DNA of 64,000 nucleotides from Diospyros lotus (Eukaryota; Streptophyta; Magnoliopsida; Ericales; Ebenaceae). A model generated the notes under the pieces. That model ran no database searches. It was not told the DNA's origin and worked only from the letters and a program-made list of their open reading frames with translations. The translations under genes and the position numbers were made by a program. The stretch lies in assembly GCF_014633365.1 (NCBI RefSeq), contig NC_068346.1, positions 16,947,030-17,011,029 on the forward strand, read 5' to 3'. This document shows, piece after piece, positions 1 through 12,074 of the stretch. Position 1 is the first letter of the stretch; each line of letters opens with the position of its first letter.

Positions 1-1480
1 ATGGTCACTTCTGGGAGCTCACTGCTCCTTCTCCGAGAGGCACAAGTCCTCTCTGAGAGGACTACCTTACTGCTGAGAGAGACAAAGAGCTCTTGGAGGG
101 GCACTCAAGCCTCTCTAAGAGAGGAGAATCTCTCTCGGAGAGAGATCGACAATGAGAAAAGAGAAAGCGAGCGCAGGAGGGAGGCCTCTTGAACAGTGGC
201 CTCCTTCTCCTTTTATACTCCTTGGGCTTTTCCTTTATTACACATTCACCCCTCCCCTAAGTTTGACCTAACTACACTTTGGCCCTTTAAATTCTATATT
301 GCTCATTTGAACTCCGATTTAGATAATTTCTTCACCGTTCAACCATGGCTTTTTCTAAGGATTGAAACCCGAGCTTGGGACCACTTTTGGGGTTCTCTTA
401 CCTAGGTCAAATGACCAAAATACCCCTAGGCGCCAAAATGATCGAAACACCCTTAGGTGGACGCTCGGGAATTCTATGGCACAATAATATGTATTAAAAC
501 ATTTTTCATAAAGATTAATTCAAACATACTTCAGACATAGAATAAATATGTATGAATTAAAGGAAATCTCGTATGGCGATATGGGTAAAATTAACTTTTT
601 TTACATATATCAAATACACGCAGCAAAATTAATCATACACAAACCATACGCAACTTAGGTATTTAAGCAACACTCAAATTCATCACATAAATAATATAAA
701 CACATACATGCAATCCAATTTAGGGATGGAGTACAAAATTGATTTATGTATTGAGATTGTATCCACATTAGGCTATGGTGGTTCTAGTCCATCCACACTT
801 AGTATGTTGTCTAGTACTGTTCCGATCAACTCTTCTTGTGCTAGACACAAAGGCTCCTTGTATCACCCGTACTCACGTCTCAATTTTTTTCCCGCCTGAC
901 CCTCACGTGTATTAATTTCACAACGGTAACAGAAATTATAAAAGAAGAAGAAGAAGAAGACAATGTTAAGCAATAAACATTGCTTCTCCAATTTATCCTT
1001 TGCCCAGATTGTGCATCACCTTAACCCCTAGCCCCTCCTAATTTCACGCCATGTGGCATTCCAATTTGGGCGACAATTGGGACTGAAAGTTAACTTTGTT
1101 TGTCCCACAAGTTGACTTTTGCCTCCCCTGAAAGTCGACTTCCTTAATAGGAAAGTTGACTCTCAAGTCTTGCAAGTCAACATTTGACCCACTAATCCCT
1201 GAGACGCTTCAAGCACACTATGTCAATACCAAATGCAACACTATAAGGTGTGTGACTTTCTAGATTCATTATCTGCTAGCAATCAGATAGCACCAAAACT
1301 CATTTTGGTACCGACCAACACCTTAACCCATCACCAAAATCTCTCCATATCCCGATGATGATATGACAGTAGCTCAGGACAATATGGTGGCAGTAAAGTC
1401 TCACTTCAAGTGAACCTATTACGATTGATGATTACCGTGTAATATAATCTTTCCATCACCTAATGTCCCGATTGAGTGAG
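1..1480. other. Non-coding repeat-derived sequence, no gene seen
   Basis: No reading frame here resembles a known protein. The first 200 bases are rich in GAGAG runs, and a short AAG microsatellite lies near 942-960. This stretch and 4352-4932 were continuous before the solo LTR at 1481-4346 inserted, because the bases on either side join through a 5-bp duplication. The sequence looks like old retrotransposon non-coding DNA, but I could not assign a family. Confidence 0.5.
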
Positions 1481-4346
1481 TGTAACAGCCCACTTTCTTG
1501 GACATGTTATAAACTGGGCCAATTTTGGGATAATACATTTTTTCTATTTAAAACTACGACTAAATCATATAATTTCTCTTATTCATCCCAAAATTTTTGT
1601 ACATTTATCGCAAAAGAGAATCATCATATACATCAAATGCGGAAGCTAGAATTGAACCTGATATCTTAATATTAATCATAAATCAATTCTTACATCATCG
1701 TTTCTTGAACATAATCCTCAATACAAGGCTATTCATTAATGGAACATAAGTTCTCAACATAACTTAATACATAACATAAGTTCTCAACTAACATTAACCC
1801 TAAATAGGGTTATACATTATCATTCCTCAAACGTCAATCATAAATCATATCTTACATCATAGACTTTCAAAATGTTCAGAGTACAAAGTAAAAGAACTTA
1901 AATACATAGGCTACATAACATCATTCAATTCATCATGCACTTTGCTAAGTGTCATTTCATGCCTCATTCATCCTCGTATCTGCTACAATCTCCATCTGGA
2001 ACGTTTGAATATTCCAGGGGCATTACCCGGGTTATATGATGAATCATCTAAGTAAGGATGCATTTATAAATTTGCATGCGTGAGTGCAAAATGCAACAAT
2101 GTCCTTTACCACTTGAGTGTTTGAGCCGACAAGCCATTAACAACTTTCATACCGGCCTGAGCCAACTCTGCTTGTCCGTACTCTCAAACATATGCAATGC
2201 ATGATGGATAGTAACGTTTATGTATGTATGCATCTCAACATAACATGTCAATGCATCTATGTGAAAATACATCGAAACATAACATGTCAACATGCCAAAA
2301 CATACTTTGAAGCATACATCATATCAACATATAGGCATATTATTTCAAACAATAGGGCACGTTTTTAGAAAATACCTTTCATAAATAAATTAAGTTTGAG
2401 AAAACTAGCTTACCTTTGAAATCTGCTTAAGCCTCAAGAAGTATGCTTTTAACCTCGAGTGTGCGACTGCCTCGATTTATGTGAAGTCTTCCAAATAAAA
2501 TCATTCCCTGGCCATCAATCCATTCTAAAATCAATACTCCTAATTTTCTGGTTTTTCTCCCAATTTTTCTATTTTTTTCCTCCTTATTCTCCTATTTTCC
2601 ATAAAGTCTATTTCTTTTCAAGAAATCAAATAAATTATTCTATAACTATTTTCTTCAATTAATCCGAACTAAATATTCCTCAAATATTTTCTTAAATTCA
2701 TAAAATAATATTCTTAATTTTTTGAAATTTTCTAGACAATTTTACTTACCTTCTTAGGCTTCCTCGGTATGTGCAATATGCCTCGCTTTTCGTGCACAAC
2801 CTTGAACCTCGAGCCTTGTCTCGATTCTCATGTCTGGCCTCAATTCTCGCACACTACTTCGATTCTCGCACACCACATCAGTTTTTGTGCACCACCTCGA
2901 TTTTTGTGCATTGTCTCAATTTTCGTATACCACCTCAAAACGTGTGTCTGAACAATTTTTCCAGTCAAAATCTCTGGAATATTACTAAATGTCCATTTTC
3001 TATTTTTTTAGAATTTTTTTAGATTTTCTTCACTTTTTTTTTTCCATTTTCTTTCCTTTCTTTTCTTTCTTTCTTTATTTTTCTTTTTCTTTTTTTCTTT
3101 ATTCTTCTTCATCTTCAACCTCTCCTCTTCCTCTGTTTCTTCCTGCAGCGTGCGAACCGCCATGCGCGCACACCGTCCAACTCCGTCGTCCTTCCTTCGC
3201 GCTCCCGCCGGCCGCCACGGTCTCGCCAGCTGCCGCACCAGCCACTCCCGACCTCGCCAGCCTCCGTCCCGGTCCGCTTGAGCGCCGCCCAGCTCCGCCA
3301 TGCGGCTTGCTGCTCGCGGCTGCCATGGCTGCGTGTGACCGCTGCAACAACCAGCCCCTCACCGCCTCTTCTTGACGTCGGCCACCCTCGCGATTGCTGC
3401 TGCCGTTTTTGCTCGCCGTCGGCCAGTCTCCATCAAGGCTTTAAGCCGCTGCCATGGCCGATCAAGCTTGCTGCTCGCGGCCATGACAGCTGCCTCAGCC
3501 AGCACCTCTCTCTCTCTCTCTCTCTCTCTCTCAATCTTGCTCTCATTCTCTCGGCTACTCTCTCCATTGCTCTCTTCTCTCTCACTATCTGCAACTCTAA
3601 TTCCCATCTATATATAGGCAGCCCACTATAGTCTTGGCCACCATTCGATCGGCCATGAAGCTTCCCAAAGCTTCCTCCAGCACACCCACACACACGACAA
3701 TCCTCTCAATTGAAGGACCGAATCCAATGAGCCGCATGCTGCCTCCCGCGCCTCCATTACGCATGCATTTTTGTCCTTCCTTGTCATCACACGAGTACAC
3801 ACATATATAATATATATATTTTTTACGTATTTAACCTCTCCCATTTCTCATTAATTTCACTTAAGCGATTAGATCATTGTACTTAGGCCCTCCAACGCCT
3901 TCATTTAATTAATATCAAGCCCCCAGACTCTTGATTTTTTCAAAATTAATAATCGGCATTTACTCGATAAATACCGATTTCATCCATGCGCCCCCACAGG
4001 ACCCTTGATTTATCCCGAAACCACCTTAGGGTTGATTGCTAAGAAAAATCGGAGCCCTCCTAGGGTTTCGTTGACTTTCTGAAAAACCCCTACGATGATT
4101 CAATTTTTCAGCCTGAATCAAAGCTGCATTTTAGCTGTATCGAAAATCGTCTCAATTTCGATTTCTTTTAATATCATAAACCTATTTTGGAACGCTTATC
4201 GAGACTATATCATTTTTCTTAGGCATTTACACTCTAGGGCATTCCCTACAGTCGATTCGATGACTTATTTTACCATCAAACCCACTTTTGGTATTTTAAT
4301 CTCACCGAAATCATGTGACAACCTTATGCCAAAACGGGGTCTTACA
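1481..4346 (-). mobile_element. Solo LTR of a Ty3/gypsy (chromovirus-like) retrotransposon
   Basis: The segment begins TGTAACAGCCC and ends GGGGTCTTACA, so it has TG...CA ends. It is flanked by a perfect 5-bp duplication GTGAG (1476-1480 and 4347-4351). That combination marks an LTR-retrotransposon insertion, and no internal coding region is present, so a solo LTR is the simplest reading. A TATA-like CTATATATAG reads on the minus strand near 3607-3618, matching the orientation of the related LTRs at 16-25 kb. It carries a GC-rich stretch (about 3140-3480) and a CT microsatellite (3506-3532). The many overlapping short ORFs on both strands in this stretch are composition artefacts. Confidence 0.8.
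3506..3532. repeat. CT/GA dinucleotide microsatellite
   Basis: An uninterrupted CT run of about 13 units lies inside the solo LTR. It produces the Leu-Ser or Arg-Glu repeats seen in spurious overlapping ORFs. Confidence 0.95.
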
Positions 4347-4351
4347 GTGAG

Positions 4352-4932
4352 AACCATGGAGTGATAAACTCACAAATTCAGTAACTATGCATCTAACCTC
4401 ATTAATATGACCAGATGACACATCAGAAAACTTCTTTCCTAATAATCAATATGTCCTGGTCAGGGATTGTCCTATCACACTAATAGTAGATCACATAGGA
4501 CGTTCATTCCATCAAATACCGACGAATCCTATCCCCAACACTTGTTTCCATATACCAGTAATACAAAACCACAATATGAATGTTCCCACCTCCTAATTGG
4601 ATGGTTCATCCATTAGCAAATCCTGCACGCCGATACACAAAACAATCGTGCTGGTTAAAGTCTAAGGATTAACACACCATCGCAACCTGACAACCTGACC
4701 ATTATCCACCATTCCATGTGGTCAATTATTGGCGTCACATTCGGCTAGTTGTTCTCCAACAACCACCCACAGGTCTACTAGCAACATCCGCATGTCATAT
4801 GGCATGTGACACACCGGCCTCCCATCAGTAACTCATACTGAACAAGATAGTAACCCCCGTGCTAGTCCATACTCGACTAATCGGAGCCTCCATCCAAAGA
4901 ATCTAAGAATTGAGAATAGTTTAAGACATCCT
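4352..4932. other. Non-coding repeat-derived sequence
   Basis: This is the right-hand continuation of 1-1480 after the solo LTR insertion. I see no coding potential or recognisable motif in it. It ends where an LTR-like start (TGTTGTTGGG) begins at 4933. Confidence 0.45.
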
Positions 4933-7891
4933 GTTGTTGGGTCTAATGATGACAAATATATCCCAAGAGGTTGGATGAATTGGGATTCGTATAAATTTTT
5001 TGATAATTAAAATAATGATTGATGGCAGAATATTATGTTTCGAAATATAGGGTATATGTTTCAAAATAAACCTTTTTGTTAAGTAGGTTTTGAAACCTAC
5101 TATATATGTTTCGAAATATACTTCACTATTTTGCTAGTTTCGAAATATAGATTATATGTTTTGAAATATACTTTTCTGTTTTGCTTGATTCGAAATCTTT
5201 TACCTTGTATTTCAAAATAATGATCTTTGGCAAAGATAATTTACATAAGTAAGAGTATACCACGGTTCACCTCAAAACCTTGTACAATGAATTTTTACGG
5301 GCTCAACTCAAACTTTACACCAAGTGAGTTTTAGGCTCAACTCAAACTTTTGACACAATGAGTTTTAGGTTCAACTTAAACCTTACACCACAATGAGTTT
5401 TACGCTCAACTCAAACCTTACAACAATCAACAAGATAAATAAAACTTATCTTTACAGTCCAATGAATTTATAACAATTAATATCTTATCAATGGCTGGAC
5501 AAACCTCTTAGCTTGAGGTGAAGAGAGCTGAAGTGATGAGACTTGTTGTTTTCACTTGCTTCTCCTTTCATACTTGCAATGCAAAAGATTAAGATGTAGA
5601 TAGATCTTCTTTGAGAGCTCAATAAAAATCTTTTGATCACTACTTGTGCTTGTGTGTGTCTCTAGTGTGTGCTCACTTGTTTTGTCTTCTTCTTGTCTTC
5701 AACACCTGTTTTTTATATCAAGAGATAGAGATATGGTCGTTTATAGCCATTAGAGACAAGACAAAAAAGTAGGTTTCGAAACATAGCATACAAGTTTTGA
5801 AACATCACAAATTTAAACTAAAGTTTCGAAACATACTCCTCATATTTCGAGACATACAACCTTTCTAGCTGGACTTGCACTTAGAGATAGCAATAAGTGG
5901 GAGATAAAATCTTATGCCCACTATGATTATACACATGATCTCCAATTCAAATTTGAATTTAAATTCATAGAGCATAGAGAATGCATTAAAAAATGATTGA
6001 GAAGTTTTTAGATAAATACAAAAACGCTAAGCAAAAACATCTTGATTTTTAAATGATCTGCTGACATAAATGTCAGAGGTTTCGAAACATAATCAAAAAC
6101 CTGATTTCAAAACATATGCATTACATAGATGTCTTGAAATAGCATACACACTTAGAAAGCATTGAAAACCTTTTCAAAAGGAATTTCTAAACATGCACAG
6201 AAACATGACTGGTTTTCAGAAAGATTTCCTTGACAACACAATCCATAGCAGTATACATCACAACATATTTAAATTTCTTTATTTCAAGTAAATGGAAGGT
6301 AAAATATAAATAAAAGAAAATGTGGATATTTAATTTAATAAATAAATATAAATAAGAAAGTACCCCCTATTTGGATTCAATAAAAATATCTAAAAAATTA
6401 AAATCCATACAATAAGAAACTAGAATTTTGGTTTTAGTATAAACTCAAGATTTAGCAATTTTACCACCTCCAAAATACATACTTTTTATTTCTTAAAAAA
6501 TTCATTAAAAATTATTTTAATACCAATGGATATTAGCTATCGAAATACCGAGAGATAGTTTTTCAAAAATAAAATATTTTTAAAAATATGTTCTAGTTGG
6601 TCTTTTTCCTTAGAATGATTTTATCCTTATTTTGACCACGGATTTCAAGGCTAATTTTGAAAATCATTTTAGGAAATTCTTTTAAATCTTAATACTTGTT
6701 TTTGCAAATCTCTATATGTATAAGAATGAAATTAATTTGGCTTTCATTTGAACACAATAATACTTGATATTGAAATTGATATATGTTGAAAATCAAAGCC
6801 TTGACTCATGACTTAGGGATTAAGCCAATAGATGTTTTTTATCATTAAAATTGATATACAAAAGTTAAACAACACCTGTTACTAGAGAATCCTGTCACAC
6901 AGTCTCAACACCTTGAGAATAAGATTTTCAAATAGAATATCTAGGGACTTATTCATGTGGTAAACTGGAGAGCTCATGAATGATGAAAATTTGCATTTTA
7001 TTAAGATATACAAAGACATAATGAATGTGTTCAATTACAAGCCCGTTAGGCGTCATTCAAATCTAGCATTAGGGCACACAACACTAACATGAATGAGAGC
7101 CAAAATTTGAAGATAAGAATGAGAAAACTGTTATGCTAGCAGTAAAAAGATTTTGTTTGATTTTCTACATTTTAACCTTCAATTCTCATAGAAAACATAT
7201 GCATTTGAAAAGTTTGCATGCAAGTAGAAATATTAGAAATTCTTTATGCTTGTAATGAAAATTGAAATTGGAATGAGAAGAGGAACAATTTTGCATGATG
7301 CTAATGAAGTTAAATTAAATGAAAAATCATTTTATGTTAAGAGAGAAATAATACCATTAAAGATATAATAAATCAAACCCCATGAACATAGCATTTTTGA
7401 GTGGTTAAGCTAACAAGCTTAGTCCACTACCTTTGCTCCTCACTAAAGATTTTGAAAATATCCACTAAAGGATTTTAGCTTTTAGGGATCAACTATAACC
7501 CATACATAGTTTTCACAGACTCAACTAAAACCTCCACTTTTAACGGACTAAGTAGGAATCTTAGGGTCTGTTCTCGTTTAAAAACATGGCAGACTGATGT
7601 TTCGGAACATGGAAACTATGTTTCGAAATATGATGCATCAAATTGAATTTATTCAAACATATTAAAGAGCATTTCAAATAGAAACATTATAGAACTATGT
7701 TTCGAAACATTGAAACATAGTTTCGAAATATGATATGATAAAAAATGGATTTTTAAAACATTTGACCTTTAGCGCCAAAACACTAATCATGCATGTTTCG
7801 AAATATGAAAAACTTATTTTGAAATATGATATTTTTATATGATTTTTCATCAAACACATTTTCTCATATATCAAAAAATATAATACAACAT
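4933..7891. mobile_element. Composite LTR-like block with TTTCGAAAyAT repeats
   Basis: The block starts TGTTGTTGGG on the plus strand, and on the minus strand it opens TGTTGTATTA at 7891. A second minus-strand LTR-like start, TGTTGTTTAAC, lies at about 6874. From there towards 6300 the minus strand resembles the first part of the LTR at 8530-10380, including an ACTTTTGTATA start and the paired segments near 6360-6480 and 9150-9290. Many copies of TTTCGAAACATA and variants occur at 5037-5210, 5770-5860, 6070-6120, 7600-7740 and 7795-7830. No polyprotein fragment was found. It interrupts the Tat-type element just after the RNase H region (about 7894). I could not find matching target duplications, so the number of nested pieces is unresolved. 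Confidence 0.5.
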
Positions 7892-7893
7892 TC

Positions 7894-8529
7894 CTTCCTT
7901 CAAATATAGGAGTAAGGGATCCACCCAACTGGGTTCGGTGTCAACACACATCTGTTCGGCTGACTCCTCGATGCTCTTTTGTGGTAAGGACTCCATTCGA
8001 ATCTCTCTAGAGCTTGTGGGAAAAGAAGACAAAGCAATCCGGGGAAAAAGATCCGCTTCAAGGTTCATAGCCCGAGGAACATATTCCACTTTCACTTACT
8101 AGAAGCGCGCCATTAGCTCCTTGGCTATAGCCAATTATTTCGCCATGTGCCCTTCCCGAGCCTCGTATTCTTCGTTTACTTGTTACACCACCAGGTTAGA
8201 GTCGGAACTCACTTCGATTCGTTGCACTCCTAACTGCTCTGCAAGTCTCAACCCAGCTAATAGGGCCTCATATTCTGCTTCATTATTGGATGCTCAAAAC
8301 TCGAAGTGCAAGGCATAGGGCCAGGTCTGCCCATCAAGGCTTCTGATCATTAGTCCCGCTCCACTGCCGCCCGAGGTCGAGCTCCCATCCATGGCCAACA
8401 CCCATGGCCTTTGGTCCTGCTACGAAGCCTCTTGCAATCCGACCCCCTCGGCGATGAAATATGCCAATGCTTAGGCTTTAATAGCCGGTCAAGGCCTATA
8501 CTCAACATCAAAAGCTGTCAGCTCCATCG
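7894..8529 (-). pseudogene. Second RNase H-like domain of Tat-type pol, broken
   Basis: On the minus strand from 8529 the frame reads MELTAFDVEY, then AMDGSSTSGGSGAGL, then NNEAEYEALLAGL, then EYVPRAMNLEADL. This is the plant retrotransposon RNase H-like fold with its catalytic Asp (MDGSS) and Glu (NNEAEYE) still visible. It continues directly from the RNase H at 10381-10899 once the LTR at 8530-10380 is removed. Stops interrupt the frame after EYRP, AIKA, EAS and HFEF. The last recognisable residues (DPLLLYLKEG) lie at about 7894-7925, where the foreign TTTCGAA block starts. Confidence 0.8.
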
Positions 8530-10380
8530 TGTTGTTCTACTTTTGTATACTTAGTTTTGATGATGAAAAACAATATTTTATTGAATCCCTAAGTTATGAA
8601 TCAAGGTTGTGGTTTTCAACATAAATCAATTTCAATATCAAGTATTACTTTGTGAGAATGAAAACAAAAAGATTTATGATTTTCTATATTAGTTGGAGAT
8701 TTGCAAAGTCAAGTATTTAGTCTTAAAAGAATCTCCTAAAATGTTTTTCAAATTAGCTTTGAAGTCGTTGGTCAACATAAAGCTAAAATTGTTCTAAGGC
8801 AAAAGACCAACTTGAACATAAATGTGTTTGATGAAAATCCAATCTTAAGTATGAAAAATCATTTATGTTAATCTCATACTTCAGAATAAGCTTTCATATT
8901 TTCAAGCGTGCATGAAAGGTTTTGGCTCGAAACTTAAACGTTTGAAAAATCCTTTAGTTCATGCATCATGTCTTGAAACTCGTTTTGATAACATTTCAAT
9001 ATTTTTTCTAAGTCTGGAAGACTAGCACCTTATAATGAGACATATATGAAAATGTTTCCTTTTTAGAAAACTAACTCCCGGTAATTCAATAGCTAACATT
9101 CATTAGTGATAAAATGATTTTTAACGAATTTTTCAAGAAATAGAAAGTGTATACCTTGGAAGTGGTAAAATCGCAAAATCCTAAGTTCCTACTAAAATCC
9201 AAATTCTACTTTTTTATTCTTATGGATTTTGATTTTTTTGATATTTTTATTGAATTCAAGTGGGGGGTACTTTCTTATTTACATTTATGTATTAAAGTAA
9301 ATTGAAGGTAAAATGTAAATAAGTTGTAATGTTTTCAAGCTTTATTCTGTTGAAAATCTTCCTCATCTGTCGACTGTGTGCTTCAATCTGTCGACTATGC
9401 ATAAGAATAGTCGACTATGCTTGTTCAGTCTGTCGACTATATCTTGTATCTGTCGACTATTTTTGCATCTATTGACTATCAAGTAAGGATAGTCGACTAT
9501 GGCTTTTCATCTGTCGACTATTTTTGTTCTTAAAATTCAAAATCCTCTTCATATTTTTTCATTTGTCGACTATGCCTTTGTATCTGTCGACTATGGAAAA
9601 TTTGTGTTATAAGATAGTCGACTATGCATTTTTGTCTGTCGACTATGTCTTGTTTTACTTGTAAAAATAGTCAACTATGCATTTTCTTCTGTCGACTATA
9701 TCTTTTGCATAAACTTATAACAGCTAGTTTTTGGCACATTTAATGCTCGCCTAACCACCACAACAGTCGGATTTTTGATTTATCTACCATCAACTATAAA
9801 TATGGGTTGGGAGAACCGATTGAAGGTTGTTGGAAAACATTTAATATCTTCAACCACCAAGCTTTCATTTTTACATCGAGCGATCAATATCTTCTCTCAC
9901 TGTATTTACATTTCTAAGGCTTTGTATACACTGTTACATTCATTGTAAGCCTAAATTTATCAGTTGGAGAGAGCTTGTAACTAAGAGTTTGTACTCTTAG
10001 ACTCTCATTTTCACGATTACTGTAATTGTCCTAGCGTAAGCTAAAGGGCCCATTATATTGGGAGGTTTGTAAGTTTTTCCTAGTCACGGACTAGAGGATC
10101 TACTCGGGTTGAGTAGGGGGTTGATAGTGAATTTGCTTTAAAATCCGTAGTGGGTAGTTAAGGTAGTGGACTAGACTTGGAAAGTCGAACCACTATAAAT
10201 CTGTGTGTTCTCTCTTGCTTATGTTTTTTGATTTGTTTATCATTGCTAGCATTTCATTATCATCACTTGCATTGAATTTTTATTTTCAATCAAAAGGATT
10301 TCGAAGTTTTAAATCAAGTTTTTAATATAACCAATTCACCCCCCTCTTGGTGTGTGCCATAGCACCTACCCGTTCTAACA
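8530..10380 (+). mobile_element. Solo LTR nested in the Tat-type element
   Basis: The segment starts TGTTGTTCTACTTTTG and ends CCCGTTCTAACA. Flanking pentamers are CATCG (8525-8529) and CATCA (10381-10385), a 5-bp target duplication with one mismatch. Removing the segment plus one duplication restores the pol frame (minus strand ...RRMLKW then MELTAF...), which is strong independent support. It is 1851 bp, has no coding region, and carries an array of GTCGACTAT repeats. Its 3' end (ATTCACCCCCCTCTTGG then a TAACA terminus) resembles Copia-type LTR ends as I remember them, but the superfamily is not proven. Confidence 0.8.
9363..9705. repeat. Irregular array of CTGTCGACTAT repeats
   Basis: About 14 copies of GTCGACTAT or one-base variants occur in 340 bp, many preceded by TCTG and others by ATA. 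Spacing varies from about 15 to 70 bp, so this is a dispersed array and not a strict tandem repeat. Each unit contains the 6-bp palindrome GTCGAC. It lies in the middle of the nested LTR, upstream of a TATA-like CTATAAATATGG near 9790. Confidence 0.9.
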
Positions 10381-10899
10381 CATCACCCACTTCAACATCC
10401 TTCTTGAGAGCTCCGGTTTACTAAGCATCTGCCTCAAAAGTTGGTTAGTGAGCACAATAATAGTATGAGCCTAAAAGTAAGGTCGAAGTTTCCTCGTCGA
10501 GATGATCAAGGCAAAAGCCAACTTCTCCATGGGGGAATACCGAACTTCAGCCCCAGTTAACCACTTACTGGCATGATAAACAGGCCTATGTCTTTTATCT
10601 TCTTCTCGAACTAGCATCAAACTTACGGGCTCTTCGGCCACCGCCAAATAAAGATACAGCGGTTCCCCTTGCTGAGGTTTGGTGAGGACTGAAGGCGAAG
10701 CCAGATGTTCCTTCATCATGTTAAAATCTTCTTGACAATCATCATCCCAGATAAAATTCTTTGCCTTCGACAAGACTTTGTAGAAAGGAAGACCCTTCTC
10801 CACTGACCAAGAGAGGAATCTCCCTAAGGCCATCATTCTTCTTGTTAGGCTTTGTACCTCTTTATGTTCCCCGGAGCCGGCATGTCCAAAATGGATTTA
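10381..10899 (-). pseudogene. RNase H (RT-linked) segment of Tat-type pol
   Basis: The minus-strand frame from 10836 reads MMALGRFLSWSVEKGLPF, then NFIWDDDCQEDFNMMK, then RPVYHASKWLTGAEVRYSP, then LSRRMLKW. This is the connection domain and RNase H of a Ty3/gypsy reverse transcriptase. It follows the reverse transcriptase at 12075-12722 after removal of the LTR at 10905-12074 and continues into 8529 after removal of the second LTR. A run before the MMALGR segment contains KSILDMPAPGNIK followed by frame damage. The piece is non-functional alone. Confidence 0.85.
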
Positions 10900-10904
10900 A
10901 CCTT

Positions 10905-12074
10905 TGGTCGGTTGTCGAACCACTCCAGAATTAGTATCTATATATCTCTTCTCTTCTCTTCTCTAGTTTGCAGCAAAGTGCTCCCTAAGTTGTCTCTCAC
11001 AAGGAGCCTCACCTTCTTCTACCAACAAAGAGAACCAATATAAACAACTGTTTGTTTAGGGGGGGGGGGGGTTTGACAGAAAACTAAGTGACAAAACAGA
11101 AACAAAATGATAGATGAAAATCAATAAATGAAATGCAACCGGCTGTGTATTTGTCCCCTATGTGAAATCTTCCTTGTCCAACCTATACATCTTAGCTTGT
11201 TAGATGTTTTAATCTCTGGATATCAAACTTAAAGCATCCCCAACAACCGTCCAAGGATTAGAATGATTGGAATAACAAAATGAATACAGAAACCTCTTAT
11301 AAACAAAATGCAACCATCCACTCTCTATTCAACCTATCCGGACCTATGCAAGAACAACCGTTCAAGCACATAATATTCATTTCCGAGATGCTATACCAAC
11401 CGGCTATAACATTCTGTTCTCTTAAGCATTTAACAGAAAATGAAACCATGCAAATTCACACAAACCTGCCATGAACTCCATGCATTCACAAATCTGCTCA
11501 AACTAAACCAAATGGAAATGAATAAGAAACAAACAACAAACCAGGTTTTTGTAGCTCATCCGGGACTCAGATTCCACATGGATTCAAGATACACAACCGG
11601 TTACAAATTCTCTAGCCTATCATTACAGCAAGGAAGACAAAATGGAACAAAATGAAGAAAACAGAAAAAATGCTACAACAACAAAAACGGCCAGAGAATC
11701 CTCTCTCTTTTCTCTTCCTCCCCCCCATGAAATAAGTGCAAAGAGGCCTTAAATACATGGCTAAGAAATGAAAAGCTAGGAAGGCTAGGGTTGGGCCTAG
11801 CCCAACAGAAAATAAGTGAGCCCAAAAATAGCAAAATTGAGCAGCCCAAGTCTGCTCCTTGAAAGTGAGCCCAAGCTCCTTGAGTTGAGCCACTTCTCTA
11901 GCCCATCCAATATTCCCTAAAGCCTGGATCCATAGAAGTAAGATAGAAAATAGTGTAAGGACGATTTGAAGTATAATAAAATAGAAACAATGAAAGATCA
12001 GCAAAAATTACTTCAAATGGCCTAATTAGACTGAGGTGAAATGCCAAAATATAGTATAAATATGCATGCTATCA
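10905..12074 (-). mobile_element. 1.17 kb LTR-like insertion nested in pol
   Basis: The segment begins TGGTCGGTTG and ends CATGCTATCA, with TG...CA ends. It is flanked by a perfect 5-bp duplication ACCTT (10900-10904 and 12075-12079). Excision restores the pol frame from HLRGIKVKLVKV into KSILDMPAPGN. A TATTTAAGG motif on the minus strand near 11748-11756 could be its promoter, so minus orientation is a guess. It has a 13-base G run at 11059-11071 and no coding region. The hydrophobic 130-codon ORF at 11612-12004 resembles nothing I know. It is either a solo LTR or a short non-autonomous element. Confidence 0.75.

Noticed and set aside
3008..3693. Overlapping ORFs of 80-130 codons on both strands
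   Set aside because: They lie inside a solo LTR over CT-rich and GC-rich low-complexity sequence, with no domain and no splice context.
9363..9705. CRISPR-like array of short repeats
   Set aside because: The repeat core is only about 9-11 bp, spacers vary widely in length, and the setting is a plant LTR with a proven target duplication.
11612..12004. 130-codon hydrophobic ORF on the minus strand
   Set aside because: It falls within the nested LTR-like insertion at 10905-12074 and resembles no known protein.
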